The notes: a model not told the origin generated them from the letters alone. A stretch of 20,385 bases of DNA from Thermoleophilaceae bacterium (GCA_013695855.1 JACCZR010000014.1:1-20385), one strand, 5' to 3'. Positions 12,649 through 19,922 are shown, counted from the stretch's first letter. Translations and numbers: made by a program.

Positions 12649-13844
12649 CGCAACGCGTCGCGATCACCGGAGTCGGGGCGGTGACGCCGCTGGGCGTGGG
12701 CGTCGAGACGTTGGTCGAGCGCTGGTCGGCCGGCGACTCGGGCATCGAGGACGGACTGGGCTGCTGCACCGAGTTCGAGCCCACGGAGCACCTCTCGATC
12801 AAAGAGGCGCGGCGCGCGGACCGCTTCACGCAGCTCGCCATCGTCGCTTCCGATGAGGCACTCGCCCGAGCGGGCTGGGAGGACGGGCCATCGGTGGATC
12901 CCGACGGCGTCGGCTGCATCATCGGCACCGGGATCGGCGGCATGAAGACGATCGAGGACCAGCTTGACGTGCTGCGCGGGCGCGGCGCCGAGGCGGTCTC
13001 GCCGCTCGCCGTGCCGATGATGATGGCCAACGCGGCCTCTGGGGTCCTCGCCATGCGTCACGGCTTGAAGGGCGAGTGCTACGGAACGGTGTCGGCGTGC
13101 GCCGCGGGCGCCCACGCGATCGGCGCCGGGCTGCGCATGGTCCAGCACGGCGACGTGGAGGCGTGCGTCGTGGGCGGGTCCGAGGCCGGCATCACCTCGC
13201 TGGCGCAGGCGGCCTTCGAGGGCATGGGCGCGACCTCCCCCTCGGGTTTCTCGCGCCCGTTCGACGCCCGCCGCGACGGCTTCGTGATGGGCGAGGGGGC
13301 GGCGGTCCTCGTGCTCGAGTCGGAGGAGGCCGCAAAGGAACGCGGCGCCGAGGTGCTCGGATATTTCACCGGCTACGGCGCGACGGCCGACGCCCATCAC
13401 CTGACCGCGCCCGAGCCCTCGGGCGAAGGAGCCTCGCGCGCGATCGCGCGCGCGCTCGCCGACGCGGGGATCGAACCCGACGGCGTGGACTGGGTGAACG
13501 CCCACGGCACCTCGACCCAGCTCAACGACGCCTCGGAGACGAAGGCGCTCAAGACCGCGCTCGGCGAGCGGGCAAACCAGATTCCCGTTTCCTCGCTGAA
13601 GTCGGCGATTGGGCACACGCTCGGCGCCGCCGGTGCGGTCGAGGCGGCCGCCACGGTGCTCGCGCTGCGGAAGGGGATCGCCCCGCCAACGGTCGGCTGG
13701 GAGGAGCGCGACGAGGACTGCGACCTGGACTACGTGCCCGGCGAGGCCAGGACGCTCGAGAGCAGTGGAAGGCCGCTGTGCGCGATCTCGAACTCCTTCG
13801 GCTTCGGTGGGCACAACGCCGTGCTCTGCCTGGAGGCTGCATGA
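12645..13844 (+). CDS. fabF: 3-oxoacyl-ACP synthase II
   Basis: This is the elongating condensing enzyme, which extends acyl-ACP with malonyl-ACP. It has 399 residues with the KAS I/II triad: Cys152 in VSACAAGAHAIG, His287 in NAHGTSTQLND and His324 in GHTLGAAGAVEA, plus Lys319 and the C-terminal SNSFGFGGHNAVL. The frame stays open upstream through acpP, but the homologous N-terminus MTQRVAITGVGAVTPLG begins at the GTG at 12645, which shares GTGA with the acpP stop. Translation is thus probably coupled to acpP. Length and motifs are ordinary, and no second KAS of chain-length-factor type follows. Confidence 0.97.
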   Translation: MTQRVAITGVGAVTPLGVGVETLVERWSAGDSGIEDGLGCCTEFEPTEHLSIKEARRADRFTQLAIVASDEALARAGWEDGPSVDPDGVGCIIGTGIGGMKTIEDQLDVLRGRGAEAVSPLAVPMMMANAASGVLAMRHGLKGECYGTVSACAAGAHAIGAGLRMVQHGDVEACVVGGSEAGITSLAQAAFEGMGATSPSGFSRPFDARRDGFVMGEGAAVLVLESEEAAKERGAEVLGYFTGYGATADAHHLTAPEPSGEGASRAIARALADAGIEPDGVDWVNAHGTSTQLNDASETKALKTALGERANQIPVSSLKSAIGHTLGAAGAVEAAATVLALRKGIAPPTVGWEERDEDCDLDYVPGEARTLESSGRPLCAISNSFGFGGHNAVLCLEAA

Positions 13845-14269
13845 GCCTCGCCGCCGTCAGCCGCGGGCGCACGATCACCGAAGCAGACATCGTCGCGTTC
13901 TCGGGGTTGACTGGCGATCATCATCCCCAGCACACCGACGCCGTGTGGGCCGAGGCAGGCCCGTTCGGCGGCATCGTTGCGCACGGGATGCTGGTGCTCT
14001 CCTACGCCCTCGGGCTGGTGGCGCTTGACCCCGAACGGGTCGTGGCGCTACGCCGTTTCGAAGACGTCGTCTTCAAACGGCCGGTGCGGATCGGGGACAC
14101 GATCCGCGTCGAGGCCAAGCTCGTGCGACCGGACGATGGCCGCGGCCTCGAGGCATGGGAATGGCGGATCCTCAACCAGCACGACGAGCTTGTGATCAGG
14201 GCCAAGATCGAGGCGGTGGTGCGAGGTGAGGACGACCCCGAAGCCGCGGACGAAGGGTCGGCGCCATGA
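13841..14269 (+). CDS. MaoC-fold (hotdog) dehydratase, probable 3-hydroxyacyl-ACP dehydratase
   Basis: This single hotdog-domain protein has 142 residues. The hydratase signature reads FSGLTGDHHPQHTDAVWA followed by FGGIVAHGM. Asp26 and His31 match the catalytic Asp/His pair of R-specific enoyl hydratases and mycobacterial HadB. No FabZ or FabA is visible, so this gene most likely supplies the dehydration step between FabG and FabI. The start ATG overlaps the fabF stop (ATGA) and the end overlaps fabI in the same way. An alternative is a hydratase that diverts intermediates to other acyl products, but its place inside the coupled operon favours synthesis. Confidence 0.88.
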   Translation: MSLAAVSRGRTITEADIVAFSGLTGDHHPQHTDAVWAEAGPFGGIVAHGMLVLSYALGLVALDPERVVALRRFEDVVFKRPVRIGDTIRVEAKLVRPDDGRGLEAWEWRILNQHDELVIRAKIEAVVRGEDDPEAADEGSAP

Positions 14270-15048
14270 TGACCCTCGAGGGCAAGCGTCTGCTGATCAC
14301 GGGGCTCATGACCAAGCAGTCGATCGCCTATGCGGTTGCCGAGCAGGCCCAACAGCAGGGGGCCGAGGTCGTGCTGACGAGCTTCGGCCGAGCACGCAGA
14401 ATGACCGAGCGGGCCGCGGACAGCCTGTCCGACACGCCTGACGTGCTCGAGTTGGACGTCAACAAGCCCGAGGACTTCGCCGCCGTGGCGGACGACCTGG
14501 GCTCGCGCTGGGGGGCTCTCGACGGCGTCCTCCACGCGATCGCCTTCGCCCCCGCGGACGCCATCGGCGGAGGCTTCCTCGACACCCCGCCCGAGAGCGC
14601 CGTCCAGGCCTTTACCACCAGCGCCTACTCGCTCAAGGAGCTCGCGGTATCGCTCGCACCGCTGATGGAGGAAGCCGAGGCCGGCAGCGTGGTGGGCCTC
14701 GACTTCGACGCCTCGGTGGCGTGGCCAGTCTATGACTGGATGGGTGTCGCCAAGGCCGCGCTCGAGTCGGTGGCGCGTTATCTGGCCCGTGACCTCGGCC
14801 CGCGCGGCGTGCGATCCAACCTCGTCTCGGCGGGGCCGATCGAGACCGCCGCCGCCGGCGGGATCCCGGGATTCGACCAGCTCGCCGAGGGGTGGCAAGG
14901 GCGGGCTCCGCTCGGCTGGGACGCGAGCGACCCGTCTTCGGTCGCGGGAACCGTCTGCTACCTGCTGTCCGACCTCGCACGCGGCGTGACCGGTGAGATC
15001 ATCCATGTCGACGGCGGCTACCACGCGATGGGCGCCCCGCTGTCATGA
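14266..15048 (+). CDS. fabI: Enoyl-ACP reductase, FabI/InhA type
   Basis: Reduces trans-2-enoyl-ACP with NADH, the last step of each elongation cycle. Its 260 residues follow InhA closely: ITGLMTKQSIAYAVA (11-25), GLDFDAS (144-150), WPVYDWMGVAKAALESV (153-169) with catalytic Tyr156 and Lys163, GVRSNLVSAGPIET, then EGWQGRAPLGW. The loop that reads HSIGF in both E. coli FabI and InhA is HAIAF here (90-94), changing the positions of InhA Ser94 and Gly96. Two ATG codons stand in a row at 14266 and 14269; the first overlaps the preceding stop (ATGA). The end overlaps the next gene by 4 bases. Confidence 0.95.
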   Translation: MMTLEGKRLLITGLMTKQSIAYAVAEQAQQQGAEVVLTSFGRARRMTERAADSLSDTPDVLELDVNKPEDFAAVADDLGSRWGALDGVLHAIAFAPADAIGGGFLDTPPESAVQAFTTSAYSLKELAVSLAPLMEEAEAGSVVGLDFDASVAWPVYDWMGVAKAALESVARYLARDLGPRGVRSNLVSAGPIETAAAGGIPGFDQLAEGWQGRAPLGWDASDPSSVAGTVCYLLSDLARGVTGEIIHVDGGYHAMGAPLS

Positions 15049-16130
15049 GCGATGCGGTCTTTCTCACCGGTGGCACCGGCCTTCTCGGAATGGAGCTCAT
15101 CGCGCAGCTGCTCGAGCGCGGCGAGGGCCCGGACATCTTCGTCGCGGTACGTGCCGGCGATGCCGATGAGGCGGCTGAGCGCGTCAAGACGCTGCTCGCA
15201 CAGCTCTACGACGACCCTCCCGCCAGCGCCTCGCGCCTGCGCCCCGTGCGCGCCGAGCTCACCGCGCCCGAGCTGGGGCTCGATGCGGCCGACCGGAAGG
15301 CGGTCATCGCCGAGACGAGCCGCGTCGTGCACTGCGCCGCGTCGGTCGAGTTCACGCTGCCGCTGCCCGAAGCGCGCGAGATCAACGTCGAGGGCGTGCG
15401 CCGCGTGATCGAGCTCGCGCAGGAGATGAGCGGCCTGGAGCGGTTCGTGCACGTCTCGACGGCCTATGTCTGCGGTCGCTTGGAGGGTGTCTTCGAGGAA
15501 GACGAGGAGCCTCCCGGGGAGGGGTTTCGCAACACCTACGAGCAGACCAAGTGGGAGGGCGAGCAGGCGCTGGCCGAGAGCGGCCTGCCCCACGTGACCG
15601 TGCGTCCGAGCATCGTCGCCGGCGAGGACCCCAGCGGCTGGACCTCGACTTTCAACGTCATCTACTGGCCGCTCCAGGCCTTTGCCCGTGGCCTGTTCAC
15701 CGAGATCCCGGCCGACCCTGAAGGGAACATCGACATCGTGCCCGTCGACTACGTCGCCGAGATCATCGAAGCCGCCCTCTACCAGCCCGAGGCCGCCGGC
15801 GCGTTCCACGCCGTAGCCGGCGAGCAGGCAATGACGGTCGTCGAGCTGATCGAGCACGCCTGCGGCGCGCTGGACCGCCCACCCCCGGAGCTGTCGCCCC
15901 CCGGGACACTGGCGGACGACCATCCCGCCGCCATCTTCGAGCCATACTTCGACGTCCACTCCCGCTTCGGCGACCGCCGCGCGCGCGAACTGCACCCGAA
16001 CGGGACGGGCCCACGATCACCACAGGACTACATGCCCGCGCTGATCGACTACGGCGTCCAGACGAAGTGGGGCAAACACCCGCTTACCCGCGAGTCCGCC
16101 AGAGCCCGCGCGGGCCCCTCAACGAGCTAG
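15045..16130 (+). CDS. Extended SDR, acyl/thioester-reductase-like
   Basis: This 361-residue NAD(P)-dependent extended short-chain dehydrogenase has the nucleotide loop TGGTGLLG (8-15), STAYV (138-142) and the catalytic pair Tyr165/Lys169 in YEQTK. The pattern matches the NAD_binding_4 / male-sterility group, which includes fatty acyl reductases and terminal reductase domains of peptide and polyketide synthases. It is not FabG, which is shorter and lacks this C-terminal substrate domain. Its ATG overlaps the fabI stop (ATGA), so it belongs to the fatty acid operon. Reductive release of acyl-ACP or acyl-CoA to aldehyde or alcohol is a reasonable guess but is not shown by the sequence. The last ~20 residues are Arg/Ala-rich and probably unstructured. 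It converges on fabH, 85 bp away. Confidence 0.8.
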   Translation: MSDAVFLTGGTGLLGMELIAQLLERGEGPDIFVAVRAGDADEAAERVKTLLAQLYDDPPASASRLRPVRAELTAPELGLDAADRKAVIAETSRVVHCAASVEFTLPLPEAREINVEGVRRVIELAQEMSGLERFVHVSTAYVCGRLEGVFEEDEEPPGEGFRNTYEQTKWEGEQALAESGLPHVTVRPSIVAGEDPSGWTSTFNVIYWPLQAFARGLFTEIPADPEGNIDIVPVDYVAEIIEAALYQPEAAGAFHAVAGEQAMTVVELIEHACGALDRPPPELSPPGTLADDHPAAIFEPYFDVHSRFGDRRARELHPNGTGPRSPQDYMPALIDYGVQTKWGKHPLTRESARARAGPSTS

Positions 16131-16215
16131 GGCCGCCGAGCTCCGAGCGGCGCGACCTTGGTCACTCGCCGCCGCCGGCTGTGGCGCCACGCTGCGGACC
16201 TCCAGTGCTGCCGGC

Positions 16216-17220
16216 TCATTTCCCCTCGTCCAGGCCCCAGTCGACGACGACCGCGCCCCAGGTGAAGCCGGCTCCGAAGGCGGCTAGGAGCAGCCGCTGA
16301 CCCGGAGCGAGCGTGCCGTCCCTCTGGGCCTCCGCAAGCGCGATCGGAATCGTGCCCGCGGACGTGTTGGCGTACTCCGAGATGTAGTCGAGCACCCGCT
16401 CGGTGGGAAGCCCGAGCCGCTCGCCGACGGCGCGCAGGATGCGCCGGTTCGCCTGGTGGTAGACGAAGAGGTCGACGTCATCGGCCTCGATGCCGGCCCC
16501 CGCAAGCGCTTGCTCGGTGACCTCGCTGAGGCGGGCCACGGCGTGCTCGAAGGTCTCCCGCCCCTTCATCTCGATCTTGGCCTCACGATCCGCGAAGATC
16601 AGGTCCGCATGAGCGCCGTCCGCGCGCAGCACGGGATCGCTCACCCGGCCCGGTGGGTCGGTCGCCGTCATCACGACCGCGCCGGCGCCGTCGCCGAAGA
16701 GACCGGCCGTGCGCTTGTCGTCGTGGTCGAGGTACTGGTAGAGCGCGTCGGCCCCGATCACGAGCACGCGCTCCGCCGCGCCGGTCTCGATCTGCCCGCG
16801 CGCGACGGCGATGCCGGCGACAAAGCCCGTGCAAGCCGCGCCCACGTCGAAGGCTCCCGCGCGTCGGGCACCGATCTCGGCGGCCACCAGCGGCGCCGCG
16901 TCGGGAGTGATGTGGTCCTTGCTCGTCGTCGCGACGAGGACAAGGTCGACGTCCTCGGGGTCGAGCGCAGCCTCGGCCAGGGCGGCGGCGCCGGCCTTCG
17001 CAGCGATGTCGATCAGCCGCTCCCCGGGAGCGAGGACGTGGCGCCGGCTGATTCCGGTGCGCTTGACGATCCACCCCCCGTCCACGTCGAGCCGCTCCTC
17101 GATCTGCGCGTTCTCGATGACCTGATCGGGCACCGCCATTCCCGCTGCGCCGATCGTCGCGCCGGCCACGGCGCGCTCCGCGCCGAGCGCCGCTCGCTCT
17201 CTGACCGCAGCATCAGGCAT
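16216..17220 (-). CDS. fabH: 3-oxoacyl-ACP synthase III
   Basis: Starts fatty acid synthesis by condensing an acyl-CoA primer with malonyl-ACP. It has 334 residues with the KAS III triad Cys130 (GAACTGFVAG), His255 (YHQANRRI) and Asn285 (NTSAGTIPIAL). The frame runs far upstream, but the start at ATG 17220 is fixed by GGAGG 8 bases before it (complement of 17229-17233) and by homology. Unlike the usual fabH-fabD order it is on the opposite strand from the other fatty acid genes, converging on the SDR gene. Primer preference (acetyl or branched) cannot be told from what I see. Confidence 0.95.
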   Translation of the reverse strand: MPDAAVRERAALGAERAVAGATIGAAGMAVPDQVIENAQIEERLDVDGGWIVKRTGISRRHVLAPGERLIDIAAKAGAAALAEAALDPEDVDLVLVATTSKDHITPDAAPLVAAEIGARRAGAFDVGAACTGFVAGIAVARGQIETGAAERVLVIGADALYQYLDHDDKRTAGLFGDGAGAVVMTATDPPGRVSDPVLRADGAHADLIFADREAKIEMKGRETFEHAVARLSEVTEQALAGAGIEADDVDLFVYHQANRRILRAVGERLGLPTERVLDYISEYANTSAGTIPIALAEAQRDGTLAPGQRLLLAAFGAGFTWGAVVVDWGLDEGK

Positions 17221-17275
17221 ATATCTGGCCTCCAAGTCGTTGCCGCCGAGCGCCTCGACGCCCCTCACAGTCCAC

Positions 17276-17281
17276 ACGATA
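17276..17281 (-). promoter_or_regulatory. Candidate -10 box of fabH
   Basis: On the minus strand TATCGT fits TANNNT and would give a leader of about 50 bases that contains the good GGAGG ribosome site. The -35 region at 17-18 bases upstream is poor (TGGGAG). Confidence 0.3.
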
Positions 17282-17350
17282 CCGCCGCATGGTCTCCCAC
17301 TCCCATGAGGCGGGCCTCGAGATCCGGCCCGGGCGAGCGGCATGCCGCGA

Positions 17351-17394
17351 TTGGGGGTGCTCGCCGGCCATGGAGAGCAGTTCATGGCCGCCAA
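17351..17394. repeat. Inverted repeat in the fabH/SDR divergent region
   Basis: CGGCCATG (17365-17372) and CATGGCCG (17383-17390) form a perfect 8-bp inverted repeat around 10 bases, with outer TTGG (17351-17354) and CCAA (17391-17394) extending the symmetry imperfectly. It lies just upstream of a TAGGAT box (17419-17424), a possible -10 of the SDR gene 9 bases before its ATG. Position and symmetry suit a repressor operator; no regulator gene is nearby. Confidence 0.4.
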
Positions 17395-17433
17395 CCCCAG
17401 CCGACCCTGTCGCGGGAATAGGATGCCGCTCCC

Positions 17434-18501
17434 ATGAGCACGCTCCTCACCGGATACCCCGGCTTCATAGCCTCGCGGCTGGTCCGCGCCCTGCTCGACG
17501 ACGATCCCGAACTGCGGATCGTCGCGCTCGTAGAGTCGCGCCTGGCCTCCACAGCCCGCGAGCAGGCACCCGACCGTGTCGAGGTGGTCGAGGGGGACAT
17601 CACAGAGCGCCGCCTGAACCTCAGCGACGCCGACCACGAGCGTCTGACGGCCGAGGTCACACAGGTCTACCACCTGGCCGCCATCTACGACCTGGCGGTG
17701 CCGATCGAGGCAGCACAGGCGGTGAACGTGAACGGTACGGGCAACGTGCTCGACTTCTGCCTGGCCTGCGAGAGCCTCGAGCGCCTGCACTACGTGAGCA
17801 CCGCCTACGTCGCCGGCCTGCGCACGGGCGTGGTCTACGAGCACGAGCTGTCGCTTGGCCAGCGCTTCAAGAACCACTACGAGTCGACCAAGTTCCAGGC
17901 CGAGGTGTGGGTGCGCCAGCAGATGGACCGCATCCCCACCACCACCTACCGCCCGGCCGTCGTGGTGGGTGACTCGCAGACCGGCGAGACCGTCAAGTTC
18001 GATGGGCCCTACTACATGCTCCGCGTGATCTCGCGCTCGCAGCGTATGGGGCAGCCGATACCTCGCTTCGGCCGCGCCGAGGCCACGTTCAACGTCGTGC
18101 CCGTCGACTTCGTGATCGATGCCCTGCGTGTCGGAGCCGGCGCCGGCGACACCATCCACCTGGTCGACCCCGACCCGGTGACGGCGAGCGAGGTGTTCGA
18201 CACCCTGGCCGAGGCCTACGCCGGCAGGAAGACCGCGTACCGGCTGCCGCCCAAGCTGGTGGCGGCCTCCCTGCACATCGGCGCGGTGCGGAAGTTCTTC
18301 GCGGGGGCCCCTGCCGAGTCGATCCGCTACCTCAATCACCCCGTGCGCTTCGACACCCGCCGCGCCGACGAGGTGCTTGGCGCGAAGGACGTCCACTGCC
18401 CCAAGCTGCGCGACTACGTGGAGCCCATGGTGCGCTTCTTCTCCGAGCACGAGGACGACCCCGCCTACGCGTCGGGCGGGGGACACTCACCGCGGGGGTA
18501 G
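17434..18501 (+). CDS. Second extended SDR, acyl/thioester-reductase-like
   Basis: This 355-residue NAD(P)-binding protein is of the same group as the SDR at 15045: STAYV at 122-126, catalytic Tyr149/Lys153 in YESTK, and NVVPVDFVIDAL before the C-terminal domain. The nucleotide loop reads TGYPGFIA, so the third glycine of GxxGxxG is alanine, a variation known in extended SDRs. After about residue 290 the C-terminal part (SIRYLNHPVRFDTRRADEVL) resembles the end of sugar-epimerase-like and acyl-reductase-like SDRs; the YFDTR/RFDTR-type phrase is common in such proteins. The ATG at 17434 is preceded by a weak AGGA 10 bases away. It diverges from fabH across 213 bp. A role in acyl reduction is inferred from family and location only. 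Confidence 0.78.
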   Translation: MSTLLTGYPGFIASRLVRALLDDDPELRIVALVESRLASTAREQAPDRVEVVEGDITERRLNLSDADHERLTAEVTQVYHLAAIYDLAVPIEAAQAVNVNGTGNVLDFCLACESLERLHYVSTAYVAGLRTGVVYEHELSLGQRFKNHYESTKFQAEVWVRQQMDRIPTTTYRPAVVVGDSQTGETVKFDGPYYMLRVISRSQRMGQPIPRFGRAEATFNVVPVDFVIDALRVGAGAGDTIHLVDPDPVTASEVFDTLAEAYAGRKTAYRLPPKLVAASLHIGAVRKFFAGAPAESIRYLNHPVRFDTRRADEVLGAKDVHCPKLRDYVEPMVRFFSEHEDDPAYASGGGHSPRG

Positions 18502-18508
18502 CGCCCCG

Positions 18509-18585
18509 CGAGGTCGACCGTTTGAGATGTGACTGCGTCTTGACCAAATAGTTCGGTCCGAGGTCGACCGCGTCGGGTCGACCCG
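18509..18585. repeat. Three GGTCGACC palindromes upstream of the EVE gene
   Basis: The 12-mer CGAGGTCGACCG occurs exactly at 18509-18520 and 18559-18570. The related perfect palindrome CGGGTCGACCCG lies at 18574-18585. All share the core GGTCGACC, at 18512, 18562 and 18576. This is the largest gap on the right side (18502-18625) and contains nothing else I recognise except a promoter-like box. A multi-site operator or the worn end of a mobile element are possible. Confidence 0.5.
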
Positions 18586-18613
18586 CGAGTAGGACCCGGC
18601 CCTGAGCCGACGG

Positions 18614-18619
18614 TAATCT
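18614..18619 (+). promoter_or_regulatory. Candidate -10 box of leaderless EVE gene
   Basis: TAATCT fits TANNNT and is followed by exactly 6 bases and then the ATG at 18626, the geometry of leaderless actinobacterial genes. No ribosome site precedes the ATG, which agrees with this. The -35 is not clear. The third GGTCGACC palindrome ends about 30 bases upstream. Confidence 0.5.
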
Positions 18620-18625
18620 CGTCGA

Positions 18626-19081
18626 ATGCCTCAGACCTGGGTGCTCACCGGCTCGCTGGACAATTTCCGCACCACGCGCGAATACGGCTTTCGGCTCATA
18701 GGCGCCAAGGAGCGCCGCCGCCTCCTCGCCGAGCAGATCGAGCCCGGCGACGAGATCGTCCTCTACGTGACCGTTGTGCAGGCCTTCGGGGCGATCCTCC
18801 GCGTGACCTCGGAGATGTTCGAGGATCGCGAGCCGGTGTGGCCCGGCAAGCCCGGCAAGCGTGACGACTACCCGTGGCGCTTCGAGACCGAGCCCGTCGT
18901 GGCGCTCGAGGAGGAGAGCTTCGTGGCGGCCGAGGACCTCGCTCACGAGCTCGAGCACGTGCGCAAGTGGCCGGCCGAGCACTGGAAGCTGGCCTTCCAG
19001 GGGCAGCTGCGCATGGTCTCCGAGGCCGATGCCCGGCTGTTGGGCGAGCGCCTTCGCGCCGCCGCGCCCACGGCCGCGTAG
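18626..19081 (+). CDS. EVE-domain (PUA-like) protein
   Basis: This 151-residue single-domain protein fits the EVE family: an opening WVLTGSLDNFRTTREYGF, then a PGDEIVLYV turn-strand (40-48), a FGAILRVTSEMF strand, a PW-containing middle and a W-rich end (KWPAEHWKLAFQGQL). EVE and related PUA/YTH/ASCH domains bind RNA or DNA, often with modified bases, in an aromatic pocket. No nuclease or methylase is nearby, so a defence role is not suggested here. It leads a compact cluster: the next start is 10 bases after its stop. Confidence 0.8.
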   Translation: MPQTWVLTGSLDNFRTTREYGFRLIGAKERRRLLAEQIEPGDEIVLYVTVVQAFGAILRVTSEMFEDREPVWPGKPGKRDDYPWRFETEPVVALEEESFVAAEDLAHELEHVRKWPAEHWKLAFQGQLRMVSEADARLLGERLRAAAPTAA

Positions 19082-19091
19082 TGGTCCAGTA

Positions 19092-19478
19092 GTGCGCCAT
19101 TCGCGCCACTACTCCCTCGAGGAGGCCAACGACTCGATCGCCTGGGTCGAGGAGTGCCTCGGCCGCCTGCGCACCGCAAAGTCGAGCCTGGGCGACAAGG
19201 AGGCTCGCGAGGCGCTGTCGGAGGCCACGCCGACCAATGGAGGAGGCGAGCCCGGCAAGGTGGTCTCCGAGGCCTTCCTCGAGCTGCGCTCCGCGCTCGT
19301 GGACCTGCGTGAGCGCGAGATCGTGCTGCGCGACCTCGACCGGGGGCTGGTGGACTTCCCGTCGCTCAGCGGCGACGAGGAGATCTACCTGTGCTGGGAG
19401 GAGGGTGAGATCGAGATCGGCTTCTGGCATGACCTCGAGACCGGCTTCGACGGCCGCCGGCCGCTCGAGGATGGCTGA
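19092..19478 (+). CDS. DUF2203 family protein
   Basis: This 128-residue soluble protein is of unknown function. It starts with RHYSLEEAN, the usual opening of DUF2203, followed by a helical, charged region. It ends with the family signature IYLCWEEGEIEIGFWHDLET and then GFDGRRPL. The GTG at 19092 fits the family N-terminus; there is no obvious ribosome site, so translation may depend on the EVE gene 10 bases before. It overlaps the next gene by 8 bases. Confidence 0.85.
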   Translation: MRHSRHYSLEEANDSIAWVEECLGRLRTAKSSLGDKEAREALSEATPTNGGGEPGKVVSEAFLELRSALVDLREREIVLRDLDRGLVDFPSLSGDEEIYLCWEEGEIEIGFWHDLETGFDGRRPLEDG

Positions 19479-19917
19479 AGCGCTCGCCGGGGCCTGGCGC
19501 CGGCTGAGCTTCGAAGGCCGCGCGGCGGCCGTCGGCTCGGTGCTGCTCGTGGTGAGCACCTTCGGCCCCTTCTCGTGGGTCGAGGCCGCGATCGTGCTCA
19601 CCGGGCTGAGCGTTCTCTTCGGGCTGCGCCAGCGGGCGGTGGGCAAGAGCTTCCACCTCCCCGCCGCCGACGGGACCCTGATCGCCGCCGCCGGGGGCTG
19701 GGCAGCGCTTCTGATCGCCGCGCGCCTGTTCGACCGCCCCCTGGGCCAGAACCTCCTGGCCCTGGCCTGCGCGGCCATCCTGGTGGCGGCGGGTGCGCGG
19801 GAGCGCGCGCGGCAGCCTGCCGAGGATGAAACCGCGGTCGTGCCACCCCACCGCTCGAGCACCGAGGCCGCCCCGGCGCAGGCGCCCACCGAGAAGCTTC
19901 CCCCCCGGCGCACGTGA
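19471..19917 (+). CDS. Small membrane protein, function unknown
   Basis: This 148-residue protein has four hydrophobic stretches likely to cross the membrane (about 17-31, 36-52, 69-86, 93-108), followed by a ~40-residue hydrophilic Pro/Ala/Glu-rich tail with no fold visible. I do not recognise a family. The ATG overlaps the DUF2203 stop by 8 bases with GAGG directly before it, so it is probably coupled to that gene. A promoter for the next gene begins 6 bases after the stop. Confidence 0.7.
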   Translation: MAEALAGAWRRLSFEGRAAAVGSVLLVVSTFGPFSWVEAAIVLTGLSVLFGLRQRAVGKSFHLPAADGTLIAAAGGWAALLIAARLFDRPLGQNLLALACAAILVAAGARERARQPAEDETAVVPPHRSSTEAAPAQAPTEKLPPRRT

Positions 19918-19922
19918 TCTTG

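Noticed and set aside
12540..13814. Minus-strand frame of 424 codons opposite fabF
   Set aside because: Shadow of fabF with low-complexity composition and no motif.
16131..16215. Convergent gap between the SDR and fabH as a bidirectional terminator
   Set aside because: It contains only the short palindrome GTGGCGCCAC and a 5-bp GCCGC/GCGGC stem with a 10-base loop; no T-runs on either strand.
17221..18486. Upstream extension of the fabH frame on the minus strand
   Set aside because: It lies opposite the second SDR gene; the GGAGG site and homology place the fabH start at 17220.
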